The notes beneath the pieces are model-generated. The model had not been told where the DNA came from and ran no database searches. It worked only from the letters and a program-made list of their open reading frames with translations. From Macrobrachium rosenbergii (lineage: Eukaryota > Arthropoda > Malacostraca > Decapoda > Palaemonidae), in assembly GCF_040412425.1 (NCBI RefSeq), contig NC_089794.1:4758083-4822082 (forward strand): 64,000 nucleotides of DNA. Reading direction: 5' to 3'. The position numbers were made by a program, and so were the translations under genes. This document shows positions 25,036 through 41,633 of this stretch, one piece after another (position 1 is the stretch's first letter; every line of letters starts with the position of its first letter).

Positions 25036-26404
25036 TCACAACTGCACATGACACCAATATTTGTAACCTTCGTCTGTATGCATATTGGGTGCACTATTAA
25101 TGATCCCCAAGCATGCTTGCACGTCATTTTCACTCTCCTCCCCCAGATAGCCAGGCAGTCCCGGGAAAGGGGGTACTGGTTTACTCAGGTGCCACATCAA
25201 GACATCTTCTTTGACTGGATGCATGTGTGATAGGTGGTACTCGCCTTGGACACCGGCTTTAATGTGCTGGATCACTGCTGCGTCAATTTTAATTTCTTTC
25301 ACACAATACAGTCCTATGTAGGCGGACTCGAGTTATGTTTCCTTAGTTGCAGCCTTTTCAGATAGATTCTGTCCCCTATTTGTATCTTAGATGTTTGTGT
25401 GTGGAATCGCTGATCATATTTCATCTGATACTTTTCATTGGCCCTCAACAAAAGCGTCTGCATTGTCAGAAACACTCTTCGGGTCAGGTTACAGAACATC
25501 ACCCAGTATTATTCGACACTATATAATGGTAAATTTCTAGGGTCCATGATCACAGTATATGACAATGAAGGGTCCTGTCCATATTCTAAAAAATAGGGGG
25601 AATCTCTTATGGAGCCGTTATATGCTGTATTAAGCGCAAGTTCCGCCATCAACATCTCTACCCACTGATTTGGACTCTCTGCTACTAAATATTTCAAAAT
25701 ATTTGTTACTTCTCTATTTGTTGGGATTCAACTAACCCATTGGCTGAAGGCCGGTAAGATGAACCCAAGGCGATCGTGAAATGTTCTCACATTTAACATT
25801 TTTGTTCAGTCTTTTATTACTTCATTAATAAATTCACCCATTGTCACTGATTAACGTATGGGGACAGCCGAACTTCACTATGAATGAACACAAAAGGCTC
25901 TAATGCAACTGATATTGCAGATTTATCCACCATTGCATACGTGTGCGAATATAATGGGAGGAACTGTGTGGCATCCACCATCACACACACATACCTGAAT
26001 TGCCTGTCCTTTGGAACTGTGAAGGGTCCCACAACATCAATGTTTACTCTTTTAAATTTGATTGGCTCCACTGGCCACATTCGAGCCTTTGAATGACCTG
26101 TTTATGTCTATGGTTTTTCATGAGTATTACATGATGTGGCACTGGGAGATGAATTTTTTACAATGTCTTTTTCATTCCTACCAAAAAAAAAGGATTCTCT
26201 TGATTGCCCTCTTAAAGGGACCTTTCTATACCTATATGTCCTGCATTTGTTAGGGAAAGATATAACATGTATCATGTGGATGGCTTTCTCTACCAAAGAG
26301 GGAGGAAGGACGACGTTCATAAAACGAGATCGGATATCGCCTGGTCTCTTCTCATATTTACAAAACAAAATATCTCCTTCAATGAAGAACATATCTTTGG
26401 GCAC
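25036..26404 (-). pseudogene. integrase region of the gypsy element
   Basis: Pieces in order on the minus strand are the zinc-binding region (26404-26108: LPPSLVEKAIHMIHV), the core start (26080-25844: INIDVVGPF-like text with the first acidic residue, and YVCVMVDA), the core end (25697-25509: NQWVEMLMAELALNTAYN), a basic segment (25502-25314, with IQIGDRIYLKR) and a C-terminal piece (25302-25036). Frames change between pieces. The region 25700-25840 still reads like the TDNG and P..NG part in broken form. Confidence 0.85.
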
Positions 26405-26716
26405 TGTTAGGAAATCTGGAAACTAGTTACTCGCAGAATAATATGTCCCTTGGCACATAAGTCTTAACCTGTTGATCCAGGGTTCGGACTTCTGACCCCT
26501 CATCACCTCTCCAACACTCCAACCACACAAATCAATCACTCTTCTCATATTTCTCACTCCCCAGGGCATCTTTGCACTGCTGACCCCTGTTAAGGTCAGC
26601 TCTCTGTTCTCACAGCTGTTTTCACATCTTCACACTCCCTCTCTCTCTCTCCTGGAACCAGCTCTTGAGTTTACAGAGTTATTCCCATTTTCTACATCAA
26701 GTTGCCTCTGAGGCAT

Positions 26717-27106
26717 TCAACTGTTTCTTTCGTCGTTGTTTTCTCTCTTTGCTTTGCTGCTGGTTGTAACTCCCATTATGGCACTCCTGGAGAGGGCATC
26801 AGCTACTTTATTTGTTTTTCCTGCTATATGTTCAATTCCCACAATATCAAACTCTAACAGTCGCTCGATCCAATGAGCCTGGCAAGTGGTTAAATCCCCT
26901 CTCTTGAATAAATCTCTCAATGGGCGATGATCTGTGTTTGCTTTGACTTTATGTCCCAGCAAAAAGTATCTGTGTTTCTCCAACATCCATAGAATCTCCA
27001 ATGCCTCTCTATCAAAGGTACTGTAATTCTTCCCTGCCCCTTTAAATGCTCGTGATGCAAAACAAATTGGTTTTTCATTCCCTGCATCATCAACTTGAGA
27101 AATCAC
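26717..27106 (-). pseudogene. RNase H domain of the gypsy element
   Basis: An open 129-codon stretch reads KPICFASRAFKGAGKNYST, FDREALEILWML, NTDHRPLRDLF and GKTNKVADALSR, the standard gypsy RNase H text that degrades RNA in RNA-DNA hybrids. The upstream part (27107-27690) is frameshifted. Confidence 0.9.
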
Positions 27107-27689
27107 TCCCCAATAGCTATACTGCTCATGACAGTGGTTACTAGAAATGGTCGATCGAACTTTGGATAAGCTAACAGTTCATTACTAGTGAGCAAAATCT
27201 TTTGAAAAGCTATCTTCTTGTCCCCAAAAATCTGACAGTTTCCTCAGTGAATCTGTCTTGCCCAAAAATGAAAATTTGACTGTTTCATTCTTCGGTTCAT
27301 TGTTTAATTACTGTTGCTTTATCTAGCTTAAGGTCTCAGATGATATTCTTCTTATGCTTTTTCCCAAAATCTTTTTTGAACCTTGATTTGGATAGTAGCC
27401 TGCTTAGAAGCATGTATTATACCAGTCACCAGCACCTGAAACTTCGTTGGCGGGCTGAGGTGTCTGTTATGTTTTTTGGAGTGGCTTTGTTTGTGTTTGT
27501 ATTGGTCTGTAAAATTTGCTTTTAAGCAAACCTATCCGTTGATTACATACATAATCCCAGGGTGTCTACTTTATCTGCACAAGGCTTGAACCAGCCACAG
27601 CCTTCAGATGTTACTTGGACATGTGCCCCAAAAATTCAACTTCTTTGCTGAAAGAATTTACATTTGGTTAGATTAATTTTCATACCTTG

Positions 27690-28589
27690 TCAGTTTAAAG
27701 CTTCTAAGACTTCAATAATGTTCTTCTTATGTTCTTCCATTGTAGCCCCTATTATGATTATGTCATCTAAGTATACAAACACGTTATGCCCTAATAGCAA
27801 AGCTAATACAGACACCATAACACGTGAAAAATGGGCAGGAGCATTTTTTACTCCAAAAGGAAGGTAATTATATTCAAACAATTGATCATTAGCTATAAAG
27901 GCTGTTTTTTCTTTGCTACTCTTATCTATAGGTATATGATGACAACCTGACTTTAAATCCAAGGTGTGTAGAATTTACTATCTCTGACCTTAATCAACAA
28001 TTCTTTAATAGAGGGTAATGGAAATGCATTGTCTTTCGTGATACTATTCAACTTTCTGTAAGCAACCATCCTTCTTTTTAACCATCACAATTGGCGAGGC
28101 CAAAGAAGATTCACTTTCTCTAATTGTCCCTTGTTCCCTTAATTTATTAATTTTGTTCTCTACTTCCAGCTGATAACAAACTGGAAATCTATACAGCTTA
28201 GATCTTGTGGGCGGTTGATCCCAGGTCTCTATAACAAAAGGAAAATTACTTATTCTGCCTGAGGTTTCGTTGCCAATTGCAATTACATTTTGATAACTTT
28301 CTATAATTTCCTTGACAATATTTTGATAAGTAACAGGGGTAGACCCACCATCTCTTCTCAGGAGTCTATCCAGATGTTCTTCACCATGACCCTGATGCGT
28401 GCTACTCAAGGTCGTGAGTGTGTGAGAAGCATCTGCTATTTCACAAGGCTCAAGGTCGCACATCGACCCAATGTCTAATATAATACTCTGATCGCTAATG
28501 TTAATAAATAACACATTAACCTCACCATGTATTACCTCACTCAGACCTGGAATGATAAAATCTTCCCATTTCTGATGGGGTCTGGTCAA
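27690..28589 (-). pseudogene. reverse transcriptase of the gypsy element
   Basis: The N-terminal part (28589-28044) includes SLASPIVMVKKKDG, the finger motif. The palm (27962-27690) shows MDLKSGCHHIPI, AFIANDQLFEYNYLPFG and the catalytic FVYLDDIII. The catalytic aspartates are intact in this piece; the two parts are in different frames, joined around 27963-28043. Confidence 0.92.
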
Positions 28590-28804
28590 AACTTAGGTGC
28601 CTTCTAGTAAATCCCGTGCAGGTTTAAAAGTGAGGGCCAAGAGGGTCCTGGGTGGTGCCACGTCTCCTGCCTCTGGGGCAGCGGGTGCTGCCCCTCTACC
28701 ACCCTTCGGTCTTAGGAAGACTCATAGACACTTCAGTCTCTCCCCCTCTGTGGGGATTCATTGTACTTTTAAATATACTTCGATCCCCATCCCATCTGTG
28801 CCAG

Positions 28805-29460
28805 CTATATCATTTCATTCCTAGCCACAAAATCAATCCCTAAAATAACTGAAATTCCTTCTACTTGTAATGCTGGTACTACACAGAAGGTATGTGTCAC
28901 TACGCGTCCATCGATGGTTACCTGCTGCTTCACAGTCCTCTGGGCTACCATCCGATGGCTGCCTGCTGCACTTAAAACTAAACAATCTTTTCTAGGCTGT
29001 ACTGATCCTGTCACTAGGTGTTCTTCTAACAAGACACACTTGCTCCAGTGTCGACCAACACCCTTTGCTCTTGCTCTCCCACCCATATTTCCATGATGGG
29101 CACCGCGACTTCCTTTGTGGATTGAGTGCGGGAGATAGGCTCTTGCATTACCTTTCCTCCCTGCACCCTCAACATTTGGGTAGGGGCAGCGTCAGTTGGT
29201 GAAGGGCTGTCCACTACTTCTCGGGGGGTTGATTGACTCCCCTCACTCCCCAACAAGGTGTCCCTTGTTCTTCCAGGAACACAGTTGTTGTTTGGACCTG
29301 ATGAACATGGGTGTAGTCGGGGGTCCTCCTGACTCTTCCTCCACGCTGCCTTCCTCATCCTCTCCTTGGTGTAGGGGGAGCATTGTTCTGCTGGCTGTCG
29401 TTGTTTTTTGAACAAGCATTCACGAGGTGGTCTGTTGCATTGCACTGAAAACAACGTCAT
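28805..29460 (-). pseudogene. second knuckle region and aspartic protease of the gypsy element
   Basis: The minus-strand frame carries FSVQCNRPPRE near its start and ends in RVLVDTGASVSC (near 29030). The neighbouring frame (29086-28805) continues with VTHTFCVVPAL and ISVILGIDFV. DTGA and ILG.DF are the active-site and C-terminal signatures of retropepsins. A frame change lies just at DTGA. The linker 28590-28804 towards RT is proline/alanine-rich. Confidence 0.9.
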
Positions 29461-30408
29461 GGCTTAGTGAGAGAGGAGCACTGGGACCTTATGTGGCCCT
29501 CCCTTCCACACCGCCAGCAACGCATCCTTTTCCTGGCTGGTTTCCCCTTGCCTCTTCGAGGTCCCTGGGTGCGTGACCCTGCCCCCTGGATGGTGGGTGA
29601 GGCCGACTGAGGACTCGCTTGGTCAGGTTGTTTAACCGTTGCAACAAACGGTTGGGAGGTGGCCTGCCCCCTTCCCCTTGCTTGTTGGCGTTGTTCATGG
29701 TCTAACAGAAGTTGAACCCTTTGGCAGTAAAGCTTGTTAGGGCCTCTCATCCCCAATATGGAATCCCACTATGGAGGTGGGAGGAATTTGCCTCAGCATG
29801 CGTCGGCAGACGGCTTATTTTCCCTCTACAGTCTGGTCTCTTTCAGGGGTAAGGGACGCAATTACCAACGCAATTACAGAATGCTGAAATCGACTCTCCC
29901 ACCCCAGCATGGGTCATAATCTTCCATTAGTTCCATCTTCTCCTCTCGGTGTAGGGCAAACTGCTGGGTGAGGTGGTTTTTAAGTGCCCAGTTTGTTGAA
30001 CAACTGATGTCCCAACTCCTGATTTGCCGCGCTGCATTCCCAGTCACTTTTTGCTTTGTTTGCACAATTTTTTCTCTATTTGTATGACGGTCTCGATCGA
30101 AAGGAAACCTTCACCAGTATGCGAGTTGTCAAACTCAGGCACTGATCCATCTTGCACCGTCAGTTTTTTATTTTTTCAACTGATCGTGCTTGTGGGGACG
30201 ACTTGACGTGGGCCGAAATTGTGGGTGGGTCAACAGGCTTTTTATTTTGTATTTCATTTGTTAATTTGTGCAACTCTTTTAACGTGTGTTGGATAGTCAT
30301 TGACAACTCTTTCACACTGTCCTCTTCCTGGACACTGTTATTGTTACCACTGGTACTGGTAGCACTGGCACTCCTGTCGTCGTGCGCCGATTTTCTTCGA
30401 ATTTGCAT
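29457..30408 (-). pseudogene. gag of the gypsy element
   Basis: Gag starts near 30408 with a charged segment (MQIRRKSAHDDR), continues through pieces at 30065-29874 and 29756-29457, and ends in an arginine-rich tail with the zinc knuckle CWRCGREGHIRSQC (near 29500), spacing C-X2-C-X4-H-X4-C. It would package the element RNA. Two frame changes break it. Confidence 0.85.
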
Positions 30409-30462
30409 TGTTTATTTTACCTTCACAATTATGCTGTTAATTATTATATGTACTGGCAATAA

Positions 30463-30478
30463 CCCCCGCCTGACACCA
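30463..30478 (-). promoter_or_regulatory. primer-binding site, tRNA-Leu type
   Basis: On the minus strand TGGTGTCAGGCGGGGG lies 6 bp inside the 5' LTR. TGGTGTCAGG is complementary to the 3' end (CCTGACACCA) of leucine tRNAs. Confidence 0.8.
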
Positions 30479-30484
30479 AAAATA

Positions 30485-30952
30485 TGACCTGATTTTCGGT
30501 CATATATAGGTTCTACCAGTACAAATGAAACATGTAAGATACAAGTAACACGTGTATTTCCCTTAATAGTTACACAGGGCCACTGTTGCTAATATTACGC
30601 TACTTAATTATGCAATTATAGTCGGAAGGTACCCTGAGGCGACACTCACCCATCACTGTCTTCCAGAAGCGCTTCCTAACCCGTTGCTGCTAAACCCTTA
30701 CTGATCTTTATTTTCAAACTGAACTTGCTTAGGTCATAGACCTCAGCTGATTGGTCTCTTATAATTGAAAGGGACCAAAAAGGGTCTTCGATGTATGGCA
30801 CTCATTTGAATTACCCACACCAAACCCCAACGATCGCATGACATTAAAAAAATCAGCAGTATCAGTTCGTTACTCTCTGATCACAAAGATGTACAACAAC
30901 TAACTGATTTTCCGTTACATCTCAAACATGAATTTCTATATAAATCAGTTCA
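30485..30952 (-). repeat. 5' LTR of the minus-strand gypsy element
   Basis: 468 bp, starting TGACCTGATTTTCGG and ending AATCAGTTCA on the + strand. It contains the element promoter for minus-strand transcription. Confidence 0.93.
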
Positions 30953-30979
30953 TATGTTTGTATGTATATGTATATTACA

Positions 30980-30984
30980 TACAT

Positions 30985-31024
<40 letters not shown>

Positions 31025-31071
31025 ATATATATATATGTGTATGTGTGTATGTATATATATATATAATATAT
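30980..31071. repeat. (CA)n/(TA)n tracts
   Basis: CA array about 30985-31024, then short TA/TG tracts. Confidence 0.95.
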
Positions 31072-32085
31072 ATAGGCGGCTACTTGGAAATCTTAGCTTA
31101 ATGATAAATAATATTGCCAAGACCAGGAAGAACATTCTTTATTATACGACCTTAAAAGGTATAAAACCTCATCATCAGGATGTAATTTCATAAAAAAACC
31201 AACAAAGGATGAGAATCAATGAATTTTACAATAAAATTAATTGTCATAATAAATCTTCAGCAAAAATACTAACCAAATATATAAAATGAACAAGTAAATA
31301 CAAACTAAAAGGGTGAGACTTGTAAAATATCGTTTTAAAAATTAAAAGCGAACACAAACATAAAAATATGAAAATAAAAATAAAGTGAAATATAAACAAA
31401 CTACCACTCACAAAGTAAAATATTTAACGACCCAATTGTGTACTTACTATGAAATTACATGATATCTAGTTGAATACCAGACGAGTTGTTGTTCAATTCC
31501 GGTTTCATCTTTTTAATAACCAGCGGCTCTGGAATCAAAAGGTTCAGTCTATATAAACAAAAGACAGTACCGAAAATCCAGGTCAGTGAAAGGATAAGGA
31601 TGGTCCTGTGTAAATGGCAGAAAAGGGTGGTTTGGAAAGAGGAAACCTAGTTCTAATAGAAAGACCTCTGTGTTCCAAAATTCTGTGTCTGAGCCAGCGG
31701 GAACTGGATCCCCACGTATCGCAGACCACACTGCGAACAAGTGAACAAGTAAACGACACAGGAATTAAGGTCCACAGGCAGAGTAGGCTTCTCCCTCAAA
31801 AGTGATCTTATAGTAAAAGGATTACAGAAAACAAACCGGGAGCTAATTTGAGGGAATCAATGCTTAAGTATATCTTGTAACTTTTTTCGGACCATACAGC
31901 TACTATGACCAAGGTAAGGCAATTAAATGTACTTTACATTTTTACTAGCAGTTCTGTACACCGGTCTGGGACAAAATTTTTAATTTAAAAATTTTTCGGG
32001 AACTTTTAAATAAATACAAAAATGGGATATGAGTTTTCAGAAAAATAATTCTGGAGGAAAACCATATCTTGATGAAATAAATTAA
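31072..32085 (-). pseudogene. Penelope-like element: RT end, linker, GIY-YIG and 3' end
   Basis: Read on the minus strand from 32085, the text includes the end of RT and linker (KFLN, FCPRPVYRTAS, LPYLGHSS, DILKHCFPQI), then CGLRYVG (near 31720), the GIY-YIG active-site start with its CxxC neighbour, and the domain end FTDLDFRYCLLF (near 31560) and LLIPEPLVIKKMKPELNNN (near 31500). Several frame changes occur. The 3' end (CATCCTGATGATGAGG, near 31178-31163 on the minus strand) fits the terminal region of these elements, which ends at microsatellite sequence at 31072. RT catalytic blocks are missing, so the copy is 5' truncated at the (TA)n of 32092. Confidence 0.8.
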
Positions 32086-32088
32086 AAT

Positions 32089-33311
<1,223 letters not shown>

Positions 33312-33397
<86 letters not shown>
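33312..33397. repeat. (TA)n microsatellite
   Basis: TA array of about 85 bp. Confidence 0.98.
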
Positions 33398-33399
<2 letters not shown>

Positions 33400-33998
33400 C
33401 TTTACAATGCAAAAGCTACTAAAGTTACCGGAAAGACATTTAACTCACGAAAAGCTTACCAAGTCGTATCATTCACTAGAAAAAGATGAACTGACTTTCT
33501 AAAACTCTCCATACACCAAAAGCAGTCTTTAATAGCAGTAATTAAATAAAAGTGAATAGCCTCATCTAGGAATGTCATACGAATCGTGTTTTTAATAACA
33601 GTGAAGTAAGAAACGCATATGAAGCCATATATTCATAAATTTATAGTTTATGAAGCCGTTAGCTCTAAAATGGAAGCGACGAGACCAGTCTCACGTCATT
33701 CGATTACACTTCGAATTATATTCCATTACACATTACATTTGCAATATAATAAATATAAAGGAGACATTAATGACACAAAGGCAGCATTTCTATTGTTATG
33801 TCTCTCATATACATACACATTTAGACTATTGTATCCCTCATCCGCGGATATATCCGATGGCTGGTGTAAATCGTTTAAAGTGTGTTAGGTTTCAAAAACG
33901 ATACTCGTCATATGGGATACAATATGCAATTTGGAGTGACTTTTGTTATAGACACGTACAATGAAAATGAAAAAGATAATCTTTTTTGTATTTACAAA

Positions 33999-34001
<3 letters not shown>
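33398..34001. other. unassigned AT-rich sequence
   Basis: Short ORFs on the + strand have no recognisable family features. Confidence 0.4.
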
Positions 34002-34081
<80 letters not shown>

Positions 34082-34082
34082 T
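34002..34082. repeat. (TTA)n microsatellite
   Basis: About 27 TTA units. Confidence 0.98.
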
Positions 34083-34869
34083 CAGTAAACGACAATCTAC
34101 GCCTACTCATCTCTGCAAAGTGGATAGAAATAAAATATTTCAAAAAAAAATGTATATTTCTTATCATATAACAACAAAAAGCCTATTAAAAAGTCTTTCG
34201 AAAATTAATAAGAAAACGTAAAATTCTAAATTTATTCATAAGGTCTTCTCAGAGATGATGAACGTTTGCATTTCTTATACTTCCTGATCTCACTCTGATA
34301 AAAATTGGGTATTTTGTAGTTCATATTTACTTTCGGAACGAAGGAATATCATCTATTGGCAAAAATCCCATTTTCGTATTATTTTGCTCTTTGCTAAAGG
34401 AAATAGTTTTTAAATGAACCTTTGCTATATTCTGAACGGAAATTTTACCATTTTTCAATGTAATATCTCATTGTAGAAATACACAATGCATAACATGTAT
34501 TCAAAAACTATTTTTTATTTTTGGCACTGAAACACCAAATTCATTTCTTACATACCTGAAAAAAAACTAGCAATATAATTTCGTGACCAATATTTTATCA
34601 CAGACGTTTGTACCTGAGGGACTTTTATATATATTTTTCAGCCTAAACCCTTTCCTGTAAAAAGCCTCTATTCTACAAAAATCCCCGAAATTATATAAAG
34701 AAGTAACCTACGAGTGGGCTTCTCTTCAGAAGCCGTATTTTTCCTCTTTCTTCAGTCATGGAAATTATTATTCTTTCCATTTTTCTTCCTCCCTGAAAAG
34801 AAGGACAAACTTCATGTAGTTGAAAGTTAATGAGGTCATTTTGGACGACCGAGTGGGAGGTTGTTCGAT
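34083..34869. other. unassigned AT-rich sequence
   Basis: No coding signal or clear repeat seen. Confidence 0.4.
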
Positions 34870-34952
34870 AGTCAAGGATTGTTCGAACGGCCTTTTAATT
34901 AGAAACGATGCAAAATATTCCCTGCGCCAATTACTGAAGTTCAATGGATCTG
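34870..34952 (-). repeat. inverted fragment of repeat B
   Basis: GAACGGCCTTTTAATTAG and AATATTCCCTGCG are the reverse complement of the start of repeat B. It faces the B copy at 35330 across a (CA)n(TA)n array. Confidence 0.85.
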
Positions 34953-34955
34953 GAT

Positions 34956-38106
<3,151 letters not shown>

Positions 38107-38142
38107 TAACTTTATCACATACACAATTGTTCTGTGCATTAG

Positions 38143-38252
38143 TAGAATTACTAAAAGGACATCATTCAAACTGGATGGTATCTAATGGAGTTTTTTATTC
38201 AGAAAAAGTTACAAGCTTTCTTGGACAAACAGTCCACATTATCAAGTATCCG
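38143..38252 (-). mobile_element. Penelope-style 3' end repeat D, copy 2
   Basis: Matches 35870-35965 at about 93% by eye (TTACAAGCTTTCTTGGACA, CCACATTATCAAGTATCCG). Confidence 0.6.
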
Positions 38253-38673
38253 TACAATCTACTTGCTTCTGTGATCTTTAATCACTCGTCTTGCCTTATT
38301 TGAAGATGCAGATTTGTCATCATCTAATAAGAGAAGTCCAGTATTGATCTGTCTGTTATGACTTAGGCAACCATACCTATACCTGTCGCTTCCAAAAAAT
38401 ATAAATTCCGTCTATTAGCAATTTTGTTCATCTCGGTGGTCGATTGTCATCTGGGGACTGAAATATTCCAGTGCTGGCCATCCTCTCAAATTCGCTGTCA
38501 GTATAAAACCTTTCAGTTTGATTCATCCTCTAGAGTCTAGACACTAAATTTCACTGGGGGAAAGCATTTGTCCCACATTACTGCTCGAAACAGAACAGAC
38601 GGAATGTGGAAATTCTGTTAGTTCATAAAAATGGTTCATGGGAATTGAAGGCTATCATTGATTTTACATTGTT

Positions 38674-38676
<3 letters not shown>
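38253..38676. other. unassigned sequence
   Basis: No coding signal or repeat recognised. Confidence 0.4.

Positions 38677-38733
<57 letters not shown>
38677..38733. repeat. (CT)n microsatellite
   Basis: CT array of 57 bp. Confidence 0.98.
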
Positions 38734-38736
<3 letters not shown>

Positions 38737-38839
38737 TTTAAAAGAATGATCGTATTTCAGTGCATTTCCTAGATTTTATCGCTTCATCCAACAAAAATGA
38801 TATCAAGACTTATAAAAATTTTTACTTTACAGAAGCACA

Positions 38840-39195
<356 letters not shown>

Positions 39196-39198
<3 letters not shown>

Positions 39199-39815
39199 GA
39201 AACAATCAACACAGTCATGTGTGGAACAGAAATAAACTTCTGACTCACATCAGGATCGAAAACAAGTCTTTCAATTGAAAGGCAAGGTCGCTGCCCACTA
39301 GGCCATACAAGTCATAAAAGGAATTACCTATGCAAGCTAACTGCTTGCATACCAGTGTGTTTTCCCCAACTTCCCGACTCAGCAATGACCCAGTTGACAG
39401 GATTTCATTCGAATTACCCCTTCTGAGTGAATAAGATAGAAATAATCAACACACAATCACGTGTGGAACAGAAATAAATTTCTGACTCACATCAGAATCG
39501 AACCCAGGTCTTTCAATTGAAAGGCAAGGGCTCTGTCTACTAGACCATACAAGTCAGAAAAGAAGTTGGAACCTGAGGACAACTGTGCTCCTGGAATTAC
39601 CTATGCAAGCTGACTGCTTGCATACCACCGTGTTTTCCCCAACTTCCCGACTCAGCAATGATCCAATTGACAGCATTTCATTCAGATTATCCCTTCTGAG
39701 TGACTAAGATAGAAATAATCAACACACAATCACGTGTGGAACAGAAATAAATTTATGACCCACATCAGGATCGAACCCAGGTCTTTCAATTGAAAGACAA
39801 GGGCGCTGCCGAACT
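39196..39815 (-). mobile_element. tRNA-derived SINE, old three-copy tandem run
   Basis: Three head-to-tail copies start near 39198, 39440 and 39711 (AGAAATAATCAACACACAATC). Read on the minus strand each has a tRNA-like head: the middle copy has an A-box-like TGGTCTAGTAG and a B box GGTTCGATTC. The third copy is cut inside its tRNA-like head at about 39810. The copies differ from one another and from the large array at 52.3-57.6 kb more than the array units differ among themselves, so this run looks older. Confidence 0.8.
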
Positions 39816-40019
39816 TCTTTTTTGTGCCATTGCATGTTAGCTGCATGTTTTAAGAATAGAAAGCTAGGAAGCAACTCAGTCAAAGAGTTAATCAATGAAT
39901 AGTGCCCGTATTCCTTCGTCCACATGATAAAGACAATTTGAAAGTTCTGAATTCCAAGATAGGCACGCTGTAGGCAACCACCAAGGCTTTGATTCCAGCT
40001 ATTTTCGTAATCCTGTATT

Positions 40020-40024
<5 letters not shown>

Positions 40025-40090
<66 letters not shown>
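40025..40090. repeat. (CT)n microsatellite
   Basis: CT array of 66 bp. Confidence 0.98.
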
Positions 40091-40093
<3 letters not shown>

Positions 40094-40925
40094 TGATCGA
40101 TAGGAAAAGCTAGGCAGTATTATGGAATCTAAATTTCCTCTCTCAAGACGAGATAATAGTAATTTTGACCCGGAATCTTCAATCCTAGACCACGTGGTCC
40201 CATCCCTAACAGTCTGCCATCTTTAATTTTGAGTTCCATTGGGATTCCCATTGTTATAAACAATGCTCACACAGCGTTCATATAGAAATCCCTTTCTTAT
40301 GCTCGCTAATTTTTAGCTATACGTCCGTGCACCTCACCTCATTTTTGAGAGTGATAACCCTTTAATTCTTTAATTGAGTAGGATATTCCTTGGCAAGCCC
40401 ATAGTATTCCTGTAACTTTATTTATGAATTTCATTCATTACTGCGGGAGCCTGCGAGCTTGGGAAAAAGGGTTGCCCAGGCAAGCCAGACAAACGGTCAA
40501 GAGTCCCCCCCACCCCCACCCAACACGCCTGACTCATTCATTGACGGCAGATGTCACAAGATCAGAAGTAAAAATTAGAGTACTATTATTAGTCAGATGC
40601 GAGCTAAGATTTGTTTTGATAATGGAGAATAACAATTTCTTCCCTCCCCACGCATAACCTTTTGGCAGTTTGGACTGCCGCAAGCATGTTAAAATTAAGC
40701 ATTTTATCTTAACCATAGTGCGTTGGAGATTTTAACATTTCGACAGGATCGATGTACTGTTTTCATCACGCCACATTTAAATTATTTGACAGTGCAAGGA
40801 TATTTCCTTTACACACTGTAAGTGTATAACGCCATAAGCCCTTTATTAGTTCTGCAGTGTCTCTCCACAAATGAAGTATACATAAAGGCTTACTTTAGCT
40901 TGGGCTAAATTTTTGTTCATTAAGA
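40091..40925. other. unassigned sequence
   Basis: No supported gene. A C-rich run (CCCCCCCACCCCCACCC) lies near 40505. Confidence 0.4.
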
Positions 40926-41605
40926 ACCCTTGAGTCTTTCAGGCACCCTGGAATTTGATTCTTATTTAGACATACTAATTTTCGTTTATTACGAACCATT
41001 TGGTCTTTCAGACGCCCTGAAGTTTAAGTCTTGTTCAGACACATTAACTCTCATTCCTTACGAACAATTGCGTCTTTCAGACACCTTGAGATTCGAGTCT
41101 TATTCAGACATATAAATTATTGTTCATTTCGAACAACTGAGTCTTTTGAATACCCTGAAATTTGTCTTATTCTGACGTATTAATTTTCGTTCATTTCGAA
41201 TAACTGAGTCTTTTCAGACACCCTGAAATTTGTCTTTTTCAGACATATTAATTTTCTTTCATTATGAACAACTGAGTCTTTTCAGACAGACTGAAATTTA
41301 AGTCTTTTCAGACAACTGAGTCTTGTCAGACAACTTGAATCTATTCAGATACCCTGAATCTGTTAATTTCGAACAACATTGAGTCTCTTCAGACATATTG
41401 AGCCTATTCACCCAGACAGCCCTGAGTCTTTTAGACATATTGAAACCAGTTCATCACAAATAAACTTGAGTCTTTTGAGATACCCTGAGTCTATTCAGAC
41501 ACATTGAATCTGTTCATTTCGCACAGTATTGAGTCTCTTCAGACATATTGAACCTGTTCACTCAAACAGCCCTGAGTCTTTTCAGACATAATCAGTTTCT
41601 AACAG
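40926..41605 (+). repeat. degenerate tandem repeat, ~75 bp period
   Basis: Repeated blocks GAGTCTTTTCAGACA, CCCTGAAATTTGTCTT and TTTTCGTTCATTTCGAACAA occur about nine times with much variation. The array stops about 30 bp before the gag-like ATG at 41634, so it may be the 5' LTR or leader of that element. Confidence 0.75.
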
Positions 41606-41633
41606 GTCACATCCATGTAAGTGTTATCTCAAG

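Larger units (their letters stand above)
24025..30952 (-). mobile_element. Ty3/gypsy LTR retrotransposon with both LTRs
   Basis: A 6.9 kb element on the minus strand. Its 5' LTR is at 30485-30952 and its 3' LTR at 24025-24486. Between them are a tRNA-Leu-type primer-binding site, gag with zinc knuckle, protease, RT, RNase H, integrase and a polypurine tract, in the canonical Ty3/gypsy order. LTRs are roughly 90% identical by eye, so the insertion is old. The flanks (GTGTG on the left, TATGT on the right) do not form an exact target-site duplication; the left flank lies in TG-rich sequence. Confidence 0.93.

Noticed and set aside
24025..30952. Host gene candidates on the plus strand inside this interval
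   Set aside because: All are antisense to gag-pol text of the LTR element.
33619..33964. Plus-strand ORFs of 89 and 104 codons
   Set aside because: AT-rich, overlapping frames, no recognisable features.
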